Source of the DNA: Planctomycetota bacterium
Lineage (GTDB): Bacteria > Planctomycetota > Phycisphaerae > Phycisphaerales > SM1A02
Direction of reading: 5' to 3'
DNA length: 64,000 bases
Assembly: GCA_024230295.1 (NCBI GenBank)
Contig: JAAERN010000032.1
Coordinates: 1-64,000, forward strand
Below, one piece after another: positions 8,208 to 17,335 of the stretch. The notes beneath the pieces are model-generated. The model saw only the letters and a list, made by a program, of their open reading frames with translations, was not told the origin of the DNA and ran no database searches. The position numbers and the translations under genes were made by a program. Numbering within the stretch: the stretch's first letter is position 1; every line of letters starts with the position of its first letter.

Positions 8208-9306
8208 GATGGCTCAGCAAGCAGAGCAGCCCCGATGGCTTCTCGCAATGCTCCGCAGGCTTGCGACTGACTCTTCGCGTCTTGCACGCCGTGATCCGGC
8301 GAGGTATCCAACTGCAGCGTTGAAGGCAAAGGTACGGTTGCTGCTGGCGGACCGGCTGGGCTCTGGATTCGATGCGGGAGACGGGTGCGCCGTGGTTGTA
8401 GTGGCGGAGTTGGTGCGATCGCTCGATTCAATTGATGCGTGGATGGACGCCGTGAGTGCTTCGGAGTCGAGCGATGTTGTGGCGCATCTTGAGGGGACGC
8501 GAGGCGGCCCACGGGCACTCGCCGAACCTTTGCGAGCGCACGGTCCGGCCGAGCGAGAGCGACTTGCCAAGGAAGCGATTCACAACTTGCAGGCAGTTGG
8601 CGTGCCTCGGCAATTTTGCGAGCATGCGGGGAGGGCAATGAATCAGCTGATCCAAAGCGAATCGCAAGACATTCGGCATGAAGCCCTTCGGACGCTGAGC
8701 CACATGGCAGAGTCTCTGAGCGTGCCGGCGTGGCGTGCGAGCGGCCACTTTCGCTCGGCCATCGCGGTGATGGACCGGCGCATGCATCAGGATCTTGAGC
8801 GGTTGGACGACCACGCAGACTGGCTCGCGGCTTGCGCCGATATCTGGTGTGATCCTGGGGCCGCGGTCCTGATGGCATCACTTCGGCAGCGTGCCCGTCG
8901 CCGCAGCACGCTCGCCATGTGCGCACAAAAAGCACACTGGGCCAAGGTCAGTGACGCGGATCGCGACATCATCCTCCGCGTTTCGCGGGACATCGTTGCT
9001 GGCGTGGATGATCCCGCGACGCACGAGCGGCTTGCTTCTATCGCGGCCTCCCTTCCAAGGGATCAAGTTGTGAAAGAAGCTCTTCAGGCAATCGAGTGGC
9101 CCACCGACCCGCTGGAACGGCTCACTTGGACTGGGCCGGATCGCTGCGACGAACAGGCTGGAACACTGCTGATGGCGTTGGAAGCGAGGCACTGGTTTGC
9201 GCAGATGCGTTGGACCAGGCTCTGGCGGAAGGCCTGCGACCAGGCTGAGGAGGCCGCCGCCGCGGTGCTGGCCTGTCTGGATTCTGCGCCGACCTACCAT
9301 GCCTGA
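8197..9306 (+). CDS. Uncharacterised alpha-helical protein
   Basis: I do not recognise a family in this 369-residue protein. It is rich in Ala, Arg and Leu, with predicted helices throughout, no signal peptide and no membrane segment. The helical spacing suggests a HEAT-like solenoid, which is only an impression. The ATG at 8197 overlaps the end of truA by 11 bases; an alternative ATG lies at 8209. It sits between truA and a PIG-L deacetylase on the same strand with tight spacing, so it is very probably translated as part of that unit. A large antisense frame (8117-8935) looks like a shadow of it. Confidence 0.6.
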   Translation: MPVEMAQQAEQPRWLLAMLRRLATDSSRLARRDPARYPTAALKAKVRLLLADRLGSGFDAGDGCAVVVVAELVRSLDSIDAWMDAVSASESSDVVAHLEGTRGGPRALAEPLRAHGPAERERLAKEAIHNLQAVGVPRQFCEHAGRAMNQLIQSESQDIRHEALRTLSHMAESLSVPAWRASGHFRSAIAVMDRRMHQDLERLDDHADWLAACADIWCDPGAAVLMASLRQRARRRSTLAMCAQKAHWAKVSDADRDIILRVSRDIVAGVDDPATHERLASIAASLPRDQVVKEALQAIEWPTDPLERLTWTGPDRCDEQAGTLLMALEARHWFAQMRWTRLWRKACDQAEEAAAAVLACLDSAPTYHA

Positions 9307-9309
9307 ACT

Positions 9310-10005
9310 ATGGCACGAATACTCGTCTTTGGACCTCATCCCGATGATCAGGAACTGGGCATGGGGGGAACGATCGCTCGGCTCGCTGACCAAGGGCACG
9401 ACGTTGTTCTGGTAGACATGACCGACGGGGAACCTACGCCGTATGGCGACCCGCAGACGCGAAGTGCCGAAGCGGAACGCGCCGCTGAGATTCTCGGTGT
9501 GCGGCGAGTGCAGGTCGGCCTACGGAATCGGTATGTCGAGCATACGATCGAAGCAAGGCATGCGGTTGCGGGCGTCATTCGCGAGCACCAGGCCGACATT
9601 CTCTTTGCGCCGTACCCCGAGGACGCTCATCCCGACCATGTCGCCGTGACGAAGATCGTCGAAGATGCTCGGTTCGATGCGAAGCTCACGAAGATAGATC
9701 TTCCCGGCGAGCCGATCTATCCACGATGGCTCTTCCACTACTACTGCACACATCTGCGAATCATTCCCAATCCATCATTCCTCATGGACATCAGCGGATA
9801 TGAGTCGCAAAAGCGTGAGGCGATTGTCGCGTATGAAACGCAGTTTGTACTTCCTGAGAAGAATCGCCGCGTCGTCAATTGGGTCGACTCCGCCGGCCAT
9901 TACTTCGGCAGCCGAATCGGAGTCGATGCCGCCGAGCCATTCTTTGCCCGTGAGCCGCTTGGCTTGACTGGCTTCGGGCAGGTTGTTGGGTGTACCGATT
10001 CATAA
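9310..10005 (+). CDS. PIG-L/LmbE family deacetylase, BshB1-like
   Basis: A 231-residue zinc hydrolase of the PIG-L family, which removes the N-acetyl group from GlcNAc-linked small molecules. The first zinc motif GPHPDDQELGMGG is at residues 8-20 (H10, D13), and the second, EDAHPDHVAVTKI, is at about 107-119. The pattern DAHPDHVAV plus the length match the bacillithiol enzyme BshB1 (GlcNAc-malate deacetylase) closely, but no other bsh gene is visible here, so I do not give the symbol. It starts 3 bases after the preceding gene and ends the plus-strand unit that faces dut. Confidence 0.85.
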   Translation: MARILVFGPHPDDQELGMGGTIARLADQGHDVVLVDMTDGEPTPYGDPQTRSAEAERAAEILGVRRVQVGLRNRYVEHTIEARHAVAGVIREHQADILFAPYPEDAHPDHVAVTKIVEDARFDAKLTKIDLPGEPIYPRWLFHYYCTHLRIIPNPSFLMDISGYESQKREAIVAYETQFVLPEKNRRVVNWVDSAGHYFGSRIGVDAAEPFFAREPLGLTGFGQVVGCTDS

Positions 10006-10136
10006 CGACCGCGAAGCACCCCCTGTGTGCGGTTGCATCGCGCGGTGTTCTTGCACGTGCCTTATAGGGAGAAGAAGCGGAGAGGCAACGGCAGGTGTGA
10101 TCGCACGCAGACCCAAAACCAGAGTTCACAAAACAG

Positions 10137-10592
10137 TTATTCCGACTCGCCGTGTACTCCGGTCGATCCAAATCCGCCGTGTCCGCGGCCGGTGCTGTCG
10201 AGTTCTGCTACTTCGTCGATGATGCAGTGGGTTACAGGCGAAACGACCATTTGGGCGATTCGCATGCCGGGCTCGATGGTGAACGGCTCTCGCCCCAGAT
10301 TGATCAGCGGCACAGAGACTTCGCCTCGGTAATCTTCATCAATCGTTCCAGGAGCGTTTGGAAGCGTGATGCCGTGGCGGCTGGCAAGGCCGGAGCGAGG
10401 ACGGACCTGTCCCTCATGTCCGTGCGGGAGAGCGATGGCAATACCGATCGGGATCATCTCGATGTCGCCCGGTTCGATGCTGCGGGGCGAGTCAATTGCC
10501 GCGTGCAGGTCAAGACCGGCGGCGCCGCCGGATTGATAGGCGGGAATGTGCGCGAGTGGGGAGAGGCGTTGGATGCGGAGGGTTGGTGCCAT
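10137..10592 (-). CDS. dut: dUTP diphosphatase (dUTPase)
   Basis: Dut hydrolyses dUTP to dUMP and pyrophosphate, keeping uracil out of DNA and feeding dTMP synthesis. The 151-residue trimeric-type enzyme carries all five motifs in order: AGLDLHA (25-31), RPRSGLA (64-70), PGTIDEDYRGEV (81-92, with the catalytic aspartate and the base-selecting tyrosine), RIAQMVV (111-117) and GRGHGGFGSTG (135-145, the mobile P-loop-like C-terminus). It converges on the PIG-L gene across 131 bases with no clear terminator. Upstream of its ATG lies the long geneless region 10593-11325. Confidence 0.96.
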   Translation of the reverse strand: MAPTLRIQRLSPLAHIPAYQSGGAAGLDLHAAIDSPRSIEPGDIEMIPIGIAIALPHGHEGQVRPRSGLASRHGITLPNAPGTIDEDYRGEVSVPLINLGREPFTIEPGMRIAQMVVSPVTHCIIDEVAELDSTGRGHGGFGSTGVHGESE

Positions 10593-11325
10593 GGAGAGGC
10601 ACGGTAGCGAGACCTATTGAGTTCCGCTGTGTTTAGGAGGTCGCCGGTCGGAGGCGGGAGAGTCCTGCGCAACTCGTGACGATCGGTGGCTGCGATTCCG
10701 GGTGCAGCACGCGGTCTGCGGAGTGGATCACCATTTCCCTCGGCGGATGTTGGTGGTCCGCCGAGCGAGTTCGCTGGTCATTGGTGGAAGTTGATTGTTG
10801 GGAACACGTTTCGGACACGGGATTCATCTCACATCAAAGATTGCTCGGCCGCCGAAGTGCGGGCAGGTCGAGATAGGTGTACTCGACCAGTCTACCTGTA
10901 TTCCTGCAGTTTCTTGTCTTTGCAAACGCCTTTCGCGTAAGACGATGCGTGTGAATGTTTTCACGAGTTGTTGGTGGGGGTCCAACAATCCCACGTCGTT
11001 TTGCGAGGAAGCCGCTGCACCGAAAAAACACCACCGGCCTCGCCGTGTTGGCGAGGCCGGTGGTAGAGAGAGGAGAGGAGAGTTGAAGAGGAGGAGAATC
11101 GGAGTTGTTTGGGTTCCTTTTGAGAACCCTGAAGTGTGCTGGTCAGATGCTCACTTCATTGCCAACTACGCGAGATAGAGGGTTGTGTTTGCCGTAGACA
11201 GAGAAATAACAGCATTATTACGCCGCAGGGGAAAAAACCCGATTGAGAGCGCAAGAACAGCGATTGTTACAGAGTCGAGATCGAGAGATTTTGGGTGTCA
11301 GGGCAGAAACCAGCGCCGCAGGCCC
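10593..11325. other. Geneless region with a series of perfect stem-loops
   Basis: No credible protein gene is visible in these 733 bases; the short frames across it have non-protein-like composition. It holds at least five perfect inverted repeats: 10739-10765 (9-bp stem), 10866-10888 (7 bp), 10951-10964 (5 bp), 10968-10988 (7 bp) and 11031-11063 (14 bp, annotated as a terminator). The dut promoter must lie at its left end. The part 11070-11325 is purine-rich near 11074-11100 and otherwise shows nothing I can name. The row of hairpins could be a structured non-coding RNA or decayed repeats. Confidence 0.45.
11022..11063 (-). terminator. Rho-independent terminator, minus strand
   Basis: A perfect 14-bp stem (11031-11044 with 11050-11063) closes a 5-base loop; reading the minus strand, it is followed by TGTTTTTT (11022-11029 region). 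It lies about 260 bases beyond the stop of the small dockerin gene and would end the minus-strand operon 14963-11326. In the plus direction there is no U-tract, so it should act one way only. Confidence 0.85.
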
Positions 11326-11715
11326 TCATCCGCACCCGCCGAAGGCTCCAAGAAGAATCAACAGATCGTTGACGTCGCCCACTCCGTCGCCATTGAGGTC
11401 CGCGCCTTCCGTGCCGTAGACGGCTAGGAACGCGAGCAAGTCCTCGATGTCGACGCTACCGGATCCATTCATATCGCCAGCGCAGATGTCCTGTGGCATG
11501 TGAACGCCCCCGCTGTGGAGCGTCCACTCCCCGCCTGAGGCTGAGCCAACCGCTGGTTGTCCTGCGCGGGCAATCATTGTGAAGTCGCCGCCGGTCATTT
11601 CGGTGCCGGCGTACTGCGTGCCATGTTCCAGCCACCCGCTGAATCCGAGGGCCGAAGCGGCCCCCACGATTATTGCGAGTGTGGTGAACACCAGAATGTG
11701 TCGTAATGGAGTCAT
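11326..11715 (-). CDS. Small secreted protein with dockerin-like C-terminus
   Basis: A 129-residue exported protein. Residues 1-22 form a signal peptide (MTPLRHILVFTTLAIIVG then ASA). The middle, about 23-77, holds a short domain (SGGEWTLHSGGVHMP) seen at the ends of many planctomycete secreted proteins. The C-terminus has two dockerin-type calcium loops, GDMNGSGSVDIEDLL and ADLNGDGVGDVNDLL, ending GAFGGCG. No cohesin partner is visible in the window. It is the last gene of the operon with the metzincin protease and the collagen-like protein. It may be an anchor or adaptor; that is a guess. Confidence 0.75.
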   Translation of the reverse strand: MTPLRHILVFTTLAIIVGAASALGFSGWLEHGTQYAGTEMTGGDFTMIARAGQPAVGSASGGEWTLHSGGVHMPQDICAGDMNGSGSVDIEDLLAFLAVYGTEGADLNGDGVGDVNDLLILLGAFGGCG

Positions 11716-11731
11716 CTTGGGTCTCCGTCGA

Positions 11732-13357
11732 TCACTGTGGCTGAATGAGCATCAACACCAAACCGGTGCCGTTATCCAAACTCGACATCGCCTTGCCCAG
11801 AATGGCGCCGCGCGTATCAGGCAACCCACTGGCTGACATGGCATGGCCTGGCGTCAACGAGGTTGTCAGCATGTCGCCGGGGCGAACTGGATTGTCAGTG
11901 GCGTCGCATTGGACCCACACGCGGCCAGTGAGCGCGACGGGATAATTACCATCAGCTTCGGTTCCGGTCTGGCCGAGCGAAAGGCCGGGGCGAATGCCAC
12001 CAGCGCCGCTGATGACGCCGACGACCGATGTATCGATCGCCTTGGTGCTGACAATCAAACCGCCGACAACTTCGGGGTCGATGCACAAGACTGTTCCCGG
12101 TTCGGGTTCGGATCCTCGAACGCTAAAGCGTTCGCACAGATCGGCGCCGCCCTTGACCTGCACTTCATCACAGATCACGCGGCCCATGCCGTTGTAGTAG
12201 GTGTCGAGCTCGATCGCGACCTCGCCGGCGGCGTTGCTCAGTTTGAGCGAGCCGTGGCGAGATCCATCGTTCGATTCTGTTCCGAGATCCACCAGATTGG
12301 TGCCTGAATCGTTCATGATTCGCAAGCCCCATCCGTCGTTGCCGGTAGACCACTGGCCAAGATGCAATTTACTAACGTTCGCATCCTCCATGATGAAACT
12401 CAAGTCATCATCGTTGGCGCGAATGAACAGTTGCCCGTCGCTGTCAGGGCTTGTCCAACTAGACATGCTGCCGCCGTCGTATCCCCAATGCGAGACGTTA
12501 GCGCTGGTGGAAGCGCCGCTGAGTGCCAAGTACCCGCCGGCGAACGGACGGAGGAGTACCTCTTGTTCGCCAGTAACTCCGTCCATAGTGAGGGTGGCGT
12601 CCCCGAACAGGGTGTCGGATACGTACAACTTAATTTTGGAGTCGCCTTCGGTACCCATCTGGAACACGTTGTTGGTGCCACCAATGTGAAAGGCGGCCTG
12701 GGGGTCATTGGTCATAATGCCGACATTGCCACCCGAGTAACTGATAGACGTGCCGCTGATTAACCATACGGAGTCGCCCGTGGGGCCTTCGGGGCCTTGC
12801 TCGCCCTGCTCACCTTGTTCGCCCTGTACTCCTTCGTCGCCTTGCGGGCCCTGATCTCCCTGTGGGCCCTGGTCGCCCTGAGGACCTGGATCACCCTGTG
12901 GTCCAGGAGATCCGGTGGCGCCTTGTATTCCCTCTTCGCCCTGCTCACCCTGCTCACCCTGCTCGCCCTGCTCGCCCTGCGGTCCCTCGTTGCCCGAGAG
13001 TGCGTACATGGCAAAGGGAGCGGGGGTAAGACGGTGCCGCGGGGAGAACGTCGTCGCGTCTGCAGTCACTTCGAGATACCGCTCTTCGCCTGTGCTGAAG
13101 TGTGTGAGCGAGAATGGAATATCCACGGCAAAGCGTCCGTCGGTAACAGTTGTTGCCAACAGTTCAACTTCGCTCAGCAGTGTTCCGCCGGTTTCCGCGT
13201 CCCAGAGCCCGAACGTAAAGTCCTGCGTTCCGGTGAATGGTCCGTCAACATCACTGAGCGTGCCTTCGTAACTGATACCGGGGGTGACCGGTGCTGCGGC
13301 CGCCAGTGAGGCGGCGGAGGCTGCTACGAGAATTCCTATGGCAATATTCATACGCAT
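11732..13357 (-). CDS. Secreted collagen-like triple-helix protein
   Basis: A 541-residue exported protein. Residues 1-22 are a signal peptide; 23-120 form a beta-rich head ([17 protein letters not shown] and so on). Residues 122-196 are 25 uninterrupted Gly-X-Y triplets rich in Gly-Glu-Gln, Gly-Pro-Gln and Gly-Asp-Gln. The C-terminal half resembles phage tail-fibre or bacterial surface fibre tips: a beta-helical part with [17 protein letters not shown], then an end domain with GTVLCIDPE and [11 protein letters not shown] motifs. It probably trimerises into a surface fibre. The ATG at 13357 has a strong Shine-Dalgarno GGAGGAG 8 bases upstream; the longer frame to 13453 overlaps the protease gene and is rejected. 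It follows the protease by 25 bases. Confidence 0.8.
   Translation of the reverse strand: MRMNIAIGILVAASAASLAAAAPVTPGISYEGTLSDVDGPFTGTQDFTFGLWDAETGGTLLSEVELLATTVTDGRFAVDIPFSLTHFSTGEERYLEVTADATTFSPRHRLTPAPFAMYALSGNEGPQGEQGEQGEQGEQGEEGIQGATGSPGPQGDPGPQGDQGPQGDQGPQGDEGVQGEQGEQGEQGPEGPTGDSVWLISGTSISYSGGNVGIMTNDPQAAFHIGGTNNVFQMGTEGDSKIKLYVSDTLFGDATLTMDGVTGEQEVLLRPFAGGYLALSGASTSANVSHWGYDGGSMSSWTSPDSDGQLFIRANDDDLSFIMEDANVSKLHLGQWSTGNDGWGLRIMNDSGTNLVDLGTESNDGSRHGSLKLSNAAGEVAIELDTYYNGMGRVICDEVQVKGGADLCERFSVRGSEPEPGTVLCIDPEVVGGLIVSTKAIDTSVVGVISGAGGIRPGLSLGQTGTEADGNYPVALTGRVWVQCDATDNPVRPGDMLTTSLTPGHAMSASGLPDTRGAILGKAMSSLDNGTGLVLMLIQPQ
12770..12994 (-). repeat. Tandem 9-bp-type repeats coding for Gly-X-Y triplets
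   Basis: This segment codes the 25 collagen triplets. The DNA is internally repetitive, with runs of near-identical 9-mers on the plus strand (CTCACCCTG and CTCGCCCTG around 12940-12990). Such runs can slip in whole codons and change the length of the triple helix without breaking the frame. Confidence 0.75.
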
Positions 13358-13382
13358 ATTGGGATCTCCTCCCCTTTGAAGG

Positions 13383-14963
13383 TCAACGGAATATCGATGA
13401 CCCACCTGTACTCTTGATAAGCATGGCGCGGATGGGGCCTGACGTGCCATCATCCTCGCAGTTCTTCATGATGAGCGTGCCGCCCCAGCGCACATTGATG
13501 TACCCCTCCCAGAAGGTGTCCCACGGATTGGATGACGACCCGTTCTCAGATCCGCCCCAGTCTGTATCAACATACTGGGTGGTCGACGAGGCCGCTACAT
13601 AGTCGTCGATGGTGTCCGAAACCTCGTCGAACATTCTGGCGCAGTCGTGGTTGGCGTCGCCGACGGCATTGCCGTTGAACGTAACTCCGGGGTTGCTGAA
13701 GAGTGGAATGCGGTTTCCACCGAGCGAGTTTCGGGCCATGATGGTCTGCTCCTGGATTCCCGAAGCGTTATTCCAATAGTGACCACAGCCGTAGAGCGCC
13801 ACGTAGTTCGTTGGGATCTGCAGATCATCGTGATAGGCACCCATGTTGTGCCCTGCCTCATGGGGCATGGACCACGTTGGCGTGGCCATATTTTCCCAGT
13901 GACAAGTGTGGAATCCGATATCGGCGTTGGAAGTGGATTCGGTGGTTGGTCTCCAGCCAAGACCGAAGGTCACGCTAGTGCCCGAAGGGTCAAGATCATT
14001 GATCATGAACGTCACGAGATCGGCGCCTACCTGATCCCGAATCGTGTGGACCCCGTCGATCACATCATCGCTGTCGTCGGTGACCGCGTCGAGGTGGTCA
14101 TCATGTGTTCCGAAGACGCCATCCCCGTCAATGTCGAACGCCGTTTCGTCGTAATCGACCTCGTACATGCGAGCCATGCGCATGCGGTGGTCAACATCGC
14201 TGTCCAGGTAGATCTCATTGGCGGTGTCGATGGTGAGATGGCCGAGCAACCTTGCGGCGCCCTGACTTCCAATGGCAGCGCGGGCGCCATCGGTGTAGAC
14301 GATCATGACATCGATGTACGGGTTTCGTGTTGCACCATCATCATCATCGTGGCGAGTGTTGCCGTTGCCACCCCATGTCGATGGTGGCTCAGCGTTCGGT
14401 CGCGCCGGCACGACGACATCATGCAGGTCATTGCCACAGGTGGCGCCGGGTTGCTCCCGAACCGACTGCACTAGATGAATACCGTTGCCTCGAGCGCCAA
14501 TCGCTACAAAGGCGTTCTTCGGTGCTTGCCGAATCTGCACCATGTCGGGGCCGCGGACAATGTCTCCTAGCAGCAGGCCGTCACCAATCTCAAGGATGAC
14601 GCGGGAGGGAACATCGCCTCGAACTGTTCCGATGACTCCGACTGTTCCATCGCTGTGGTGGATGTGGCGCCGAATATCAATGACAATCGGGCCCATATCT
14701 GGCAGATCGAGCGAGAGTTCGCAGGCGCGGTGCGTTGCCAACTCGTCAAGAATCCGCTGGTCGATATGAACTGCTTCGCGGTTCACAGCGACGGTACTTG
14801 GAGCGGCCCCGAGGCTCAGCATTGCTGTTGCGGCAGGATCCCCGATGAATGGCGATCCTTGAATGCGGTGGGGCGGTGGGTCTTGGTCGGCAACTGCAAT
14901 TGAGAGTGGCAGCACGCCTACAGCGGCAACTGCCAGCGTCAACGTCATCCGATCTCTGAGCAT
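13383..14963 (-). CDS. Secreted metzincin zinc protease (reprolysin-like)
   Basis: A 526-residue exported metallopeptidase. Residues 1-26 are a signal peptide ending AVADQ; 27-190 look like a pro-domain; the catalytic domain starts near [14 protein letters not shown] (219-232). The zinc site is [12 protein letters not shown] (H368, E369, H372, H378), and the Met-turn is QTIMAR (M409). A DIDGDG loop at 277-282 may bind calcium. The C-terminal 65 residues resemble the first turns of a beta-helix domain found after such proteases and end rather abruptly at SIFR, so some truncation is possible. It is the first gene of a three-gene exported operon. Confidence 0.85.
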   Translation of the reverse strand: MLRDRMTLTLAVAAVGVLPLSIAVADQDPPPHRIQGSPFIGDPAATAMLSLGAAPSTVAVNREAVHIDQRILDELATHRACELSLDLPDMGPIVIDIRRHIHHSDGTVGVIGTVRGDVPSRVILEIGDGLLLGDIVRGPDMVQIRQAPKNAFVAIGARGNGIHLVQSVREQPGATCGNDLHDVVVPARPNAEPPSTWGGNGNTRHDDDDGATRNPYIDVMIVYTDGARAAIGSQGAARLLGHLTIDTANEIYLDSDVDHRMRMARMYEVDYDETAFDIDGDGVFGTHDDHLDAVTDDSDDVIDGVHTIRDQVGADLVTFMINDLDPSGTSVTFGLGWRPTTESTSNADIGFHTCHWENMATPTWSMPHEAGHNMGAYHDDLQIPTNYVALYGCGHYWNNASGIQEQTIMARNSLGGNRIPLFSNPGVTFNGNAVGDANHDCARMFDEVSDTIDDYVAASSTTQYVDTDWGGSENGSSSNPWDTFWEGYINVRWGGTLIMKNCEDDGTSGPIRAMLIKSTGGSSIFR

Positions 14964-14994
14964 TGTCCTAGTCCCTTCTCAGCAAGTGATCTTG

Positions 14995-15022
14995 AGGGTA
15001 CGGGGTCCGGATCATCTGTCAA
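14995..15022 (-). promoter_or_regulatory. Candidate promoter of the protease/collagen/dockerin operon
   Basis: On the minus strand a perfect -35 TTGACA (15022-15017) stands 16 bases from a weak -10 TACCCT (15000-14995), about 32 bases before the protease ATG. An A/T-rich run (AAAAAACC on the plus strand, near 15027-15033) lies just upstream. The -10 is poor, so this is tentative. Confidence 0.4.
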
Positions 15023-15114
15023 CGATAAAAAACCAATACGGCTTTGACGCCTCGCTGATGCCAGCCCGGAGCAATGAAAGGAGTCATACTTTTGGATGAT
15101 CGGGGGCTATTTGG

Positions 15115-16131
15115 CTACTTCTTGGGTGTCACTTCGGGCGGCGATGAGGGCTCATCTTCCTCGCCTCCGCCGATCATCCCGATCCCGACCGAGCATGCAA
15201 AGCCGACCAGCACCAGTGCAAAGGCCGATGCCCATTGCCCTGCCGATGCCGAGAATGCTTCCGTCGGCCAATGCTCGGGTTTGATGGCATCAAGAGTCTC
15301 TTCGGTGACAGCCTGTCCGCGAATAATCTCGCCGATTTCCGGTTGCCTTGCCGCTTTGAATGGCCACAGCCCAAGGACTGCTCCAAGAAGCAAACCCATC
15401 AACACGCCGAGCGTAGCTTGGCGAGCGTGATCGAGAAACCAACGCACGGCATTCGACACGCCGACCACGCCGATGATGGCGCCGATACCGACCGGAATGA
15501 TGACGCTCAGCGGCTCGGCCAGGTCGCCGCCATCCTGCAAGGCGATTTTAGCGCCTTCGACCGCGCCGAGGACGATGAGGTACTCGCCGAGAATGAGCAG
15601 CACATAACTTCCAGAGAGCCCCGGCAGCACCATGGCCGAGCCCGCGGCCAAGCCTGCAATCAAGTGAAGCCACCAGCCGCCTCCGGTTGATTGCGACTCC
15701 CCGCCGATGGACTGCGCCGTTACCAGCACCACCATGAACGCGAGCCCGCCGACGAAGCCGCCGATGGCCGCAGGCGTCGCTGGCCTGATGAGCGACCACA
15801 GCAGTGGCACACCGCCGAGCGTAAGCCCGAGGAAGAGGCTGTACATCACCCATCGATGTTCATGGACGAGATCGCCGACGATGCCGGCTCCCAGCACGAT
15901 GGCGGCGCCAGCGCCCCCAACGATGACCGCCAACGTGACGATCGACTCCAGAGACCATCGAAACGTCGTAATTCGTGCAATTGCATTGACGAACCGCCGA
16001 TAGACGCCCGCCGCGAGCAGCATCGTTCCGCCACTGATCCCCGGAACGAGGTTTGCGAGCCCCATCAAGACGCCGCCGAGCGCACACCGAACGAGCAGCA
16101 GCGGATTGGTGATGTGTGGGCCGTCTGACAT
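15115..16131 (-). CDS. DUF368 membrane protein, likely polyprenyl-phosphate translocase
   Basis: A 338-residue polytopic membrane protein of the DUF368 family. Members (PopT) have been described as undecaprenyl-phosphate transporters that return the lipid carrier to the cytoplasmic face. The two related halves are visible: GLANLVPGISGGTMLL near residues 23-38 and SAMVLPGLSGSYVLLI in the middle of the protein. About eight to ten hydrophobic segments follow, with an acidic, proline-rich tail (EEDEPSSPPEV). It shares this proposed job with the DedA pair at 4679-6126. It is followed by 150 bases to the protease gene and preceded by moaA on the same strand. Confidence 0.85.
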   Translation of the reverse strand: MSDGPHITNPLLLVRCALGGVLMGLANLVPGISGGTMLLAAGVYRRFVNAIARITTFRWSLESIVTLAVIVGGAGAAIVLGAGIVGDLVHEHRWVMYSLFLGLTLGGVPLLWSLIRPATPAAIGGFVGGLAFMVVLVTAQSIGGESQSTGGGWWLHLIAGLAAGSAMVLPGLSGSYVLLILGEYLIVLGAVEGAKIALQDGGDLAEPLSVIIPVGIGAIIGVVGVSNAVRWFLDHARQATLGVLMGLLLGAVLGLWPFKAARQPEIGEIIRGQAVTEETLDAIKPEHWPTEAFSASAGQWASAFALVLVGFACSVGIGMIGGGEEDEPSSPPEVTPKK

Positions 16132-16208
16132 GGCGGCGGATGGTAGGCGGCATCGCGGTCAGGAAGTAGGGAGCGACGGTCGAAAAACCGTTGAAAGGCT
16201 GCGGTCCC

Positions 16209-17279
16209 TTAGCCCCCGATCGCCGACATGCCGCGGTCGGGCTGCTGGAAGTCCTTGGCGCCGATGCTGTGGCCGGCTTGCTTGGTCCAGACCGAGTCGA
16301 CGAGGAATCGCTTGATGTCCTCGTGGGTTCCACCGTTTCTCAGCAGCGGTCGGATGTCCCACTCTGTATTGCTGAAGAGGCAGGGGCGGACGGCACCCTC
16401 GGCGGTGACTCGTAGTCGGTTGCAGGCGGCACAGAACGGCCTAGTCACAGAAGGAATGACGCCGATACGCCCCGGGGCGCCGTCGGCGAAGTAGTAATGC
16501 CGTGATGTGCTGTGCGGGTTCTTGGGATCGCGATGTTGTAGGGCGTGCCGCGCACTGACCATCTCGATGATTTCCGTTTCGGATACAACGCGACCGGGTT
16601 TCCATGAGCGGCCGGAGTCCAGCGGCATGAACTCGATGAACCGAATATCCAAGTCTCGTTCGCGGGCGAGATCGGCGAAGTCGGCAAACTCATCTTCATT
16701 GAAGTTCCGCATGGCGACGACGTTTATCTTGGATCTGGCAAGTCCCGTTTCGGCCGCGACGTCAATCGAGCGGAGCACATCTGCGACGCGGGTCTTCGAT
16801 CGCGTGATTGCGGTCATGCGATCTTCGCGCAGTGTGTCGAGACTGAACGTCAATCGTGTCAAGCCCGCGGCCTTCCATCTCGCTGTCCGGGTGGGATCGA
16901 GGAGCGATCCATTGGTCGTCATGGCGATGTCGTCGAGATTGCGGCGACCGAGTTCGCTGATGATTGTGTCGAGCACGGGGTATAGCGTGGGTTCGCCGCC
17001 GGTGAGCCGGACCTTACGAACGCCCAGCGCGATGGCCGCATCGACGATGGTCATGTACTCGCTGGCCGAGAGCAGTGCTCGCTTCGGCAAGAAACGATCG
17101 CCCGGCTCCATGCAGTAGACGCAGCGAAAGTTGCATCGGTCCGTGATGCTCATCCGCAGGTCGTGTATCACTCGTTCATGCGAGTCTCGCAGGACACCGT
17201 GGGCATGTTCGGCCTCCGGGGCTGCTGGCGGAGATGTTGAGTCGAGTTGGGGGAGAGGCTGATCCATCGGAATCCGCAT
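16209..17279 (-). CDS. moaA: GTP 3',8-cyclase MoaA
   Basis: MoaA is the radical SAM enzyme that starts molybdenum cofactor synthesis from GTP. The 356-residue protein has the SAM-cluster motif C49-x3-C53-x2-C56 in DRCNFRCVYC, the C-terminal cluster cysteines C283, C286 and C300 in CAACNRLR to PCLF, and the essential Gly-Gly end (SAIGG). The frame is open to 17651, but that part is a low-complexity antisense shadow of the neighbouring gene; ATG 17279 is chosen, with another at 17267. The N-terminal 35 residues before the fold are Pro-rich and unusual. No other moa, moe or mog gene lies in the window. Confidence 0.94.
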   Translation of the reverse strand: MRIPMDQPLPQLDSTSPPAAPEAEHAHGVLRDSHERVIHDLRMSITDRCNFRCVYCMEPGDRFLPKRALLSASEYMTIVDAAIALGVRKVRLTGGEPTLYPVLDTIISELGRRNLDDIAMTTNGSLLDPTRTARWKAAGLTRLTFSLDTLREDRMTAITRSKTRVADVLRSIDVAAETGLARSKINVVAMRNFNEDEFADFADLARERDLDIRFIEFMPLDSGRSWKPGRVVSETEIIEMVSARHALQHRDPKNPHSTSRHYYFADGAPGRIGVIPSVTRPFCAACNRLRVTAEGAVRPCLFSNTEWDIRPLLRNGGTHEDIKRFLVDSVWTKQAGHSIGAKDFQQPDRGMSAIGG

Positions 17280-17335
17280 GATAGGTGGCGGGGGGATGTC
17301 GCTGGGGTGGGTGGTCCTACTACCATTCGAGTTCG

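Noticed and set aside
8117-8935. Long antisense frame over the unknown protein gene
   Set aside because: It is the mirror of a coding region with high third-position GC and has no start signal; the plus-strand product fits the operon.
10795-11178. Frame of 127 codons in the geneless stretch
   Set aside because: It crosses several hairpins and the terminator, and its composition is not protein-like.
13383-13602. Frameshift in the protease 3' end
   Set aside because: The C-terminus looks short, but no continuation is visible in another frame and the next gene's Shine-Dalgarno follows directly.
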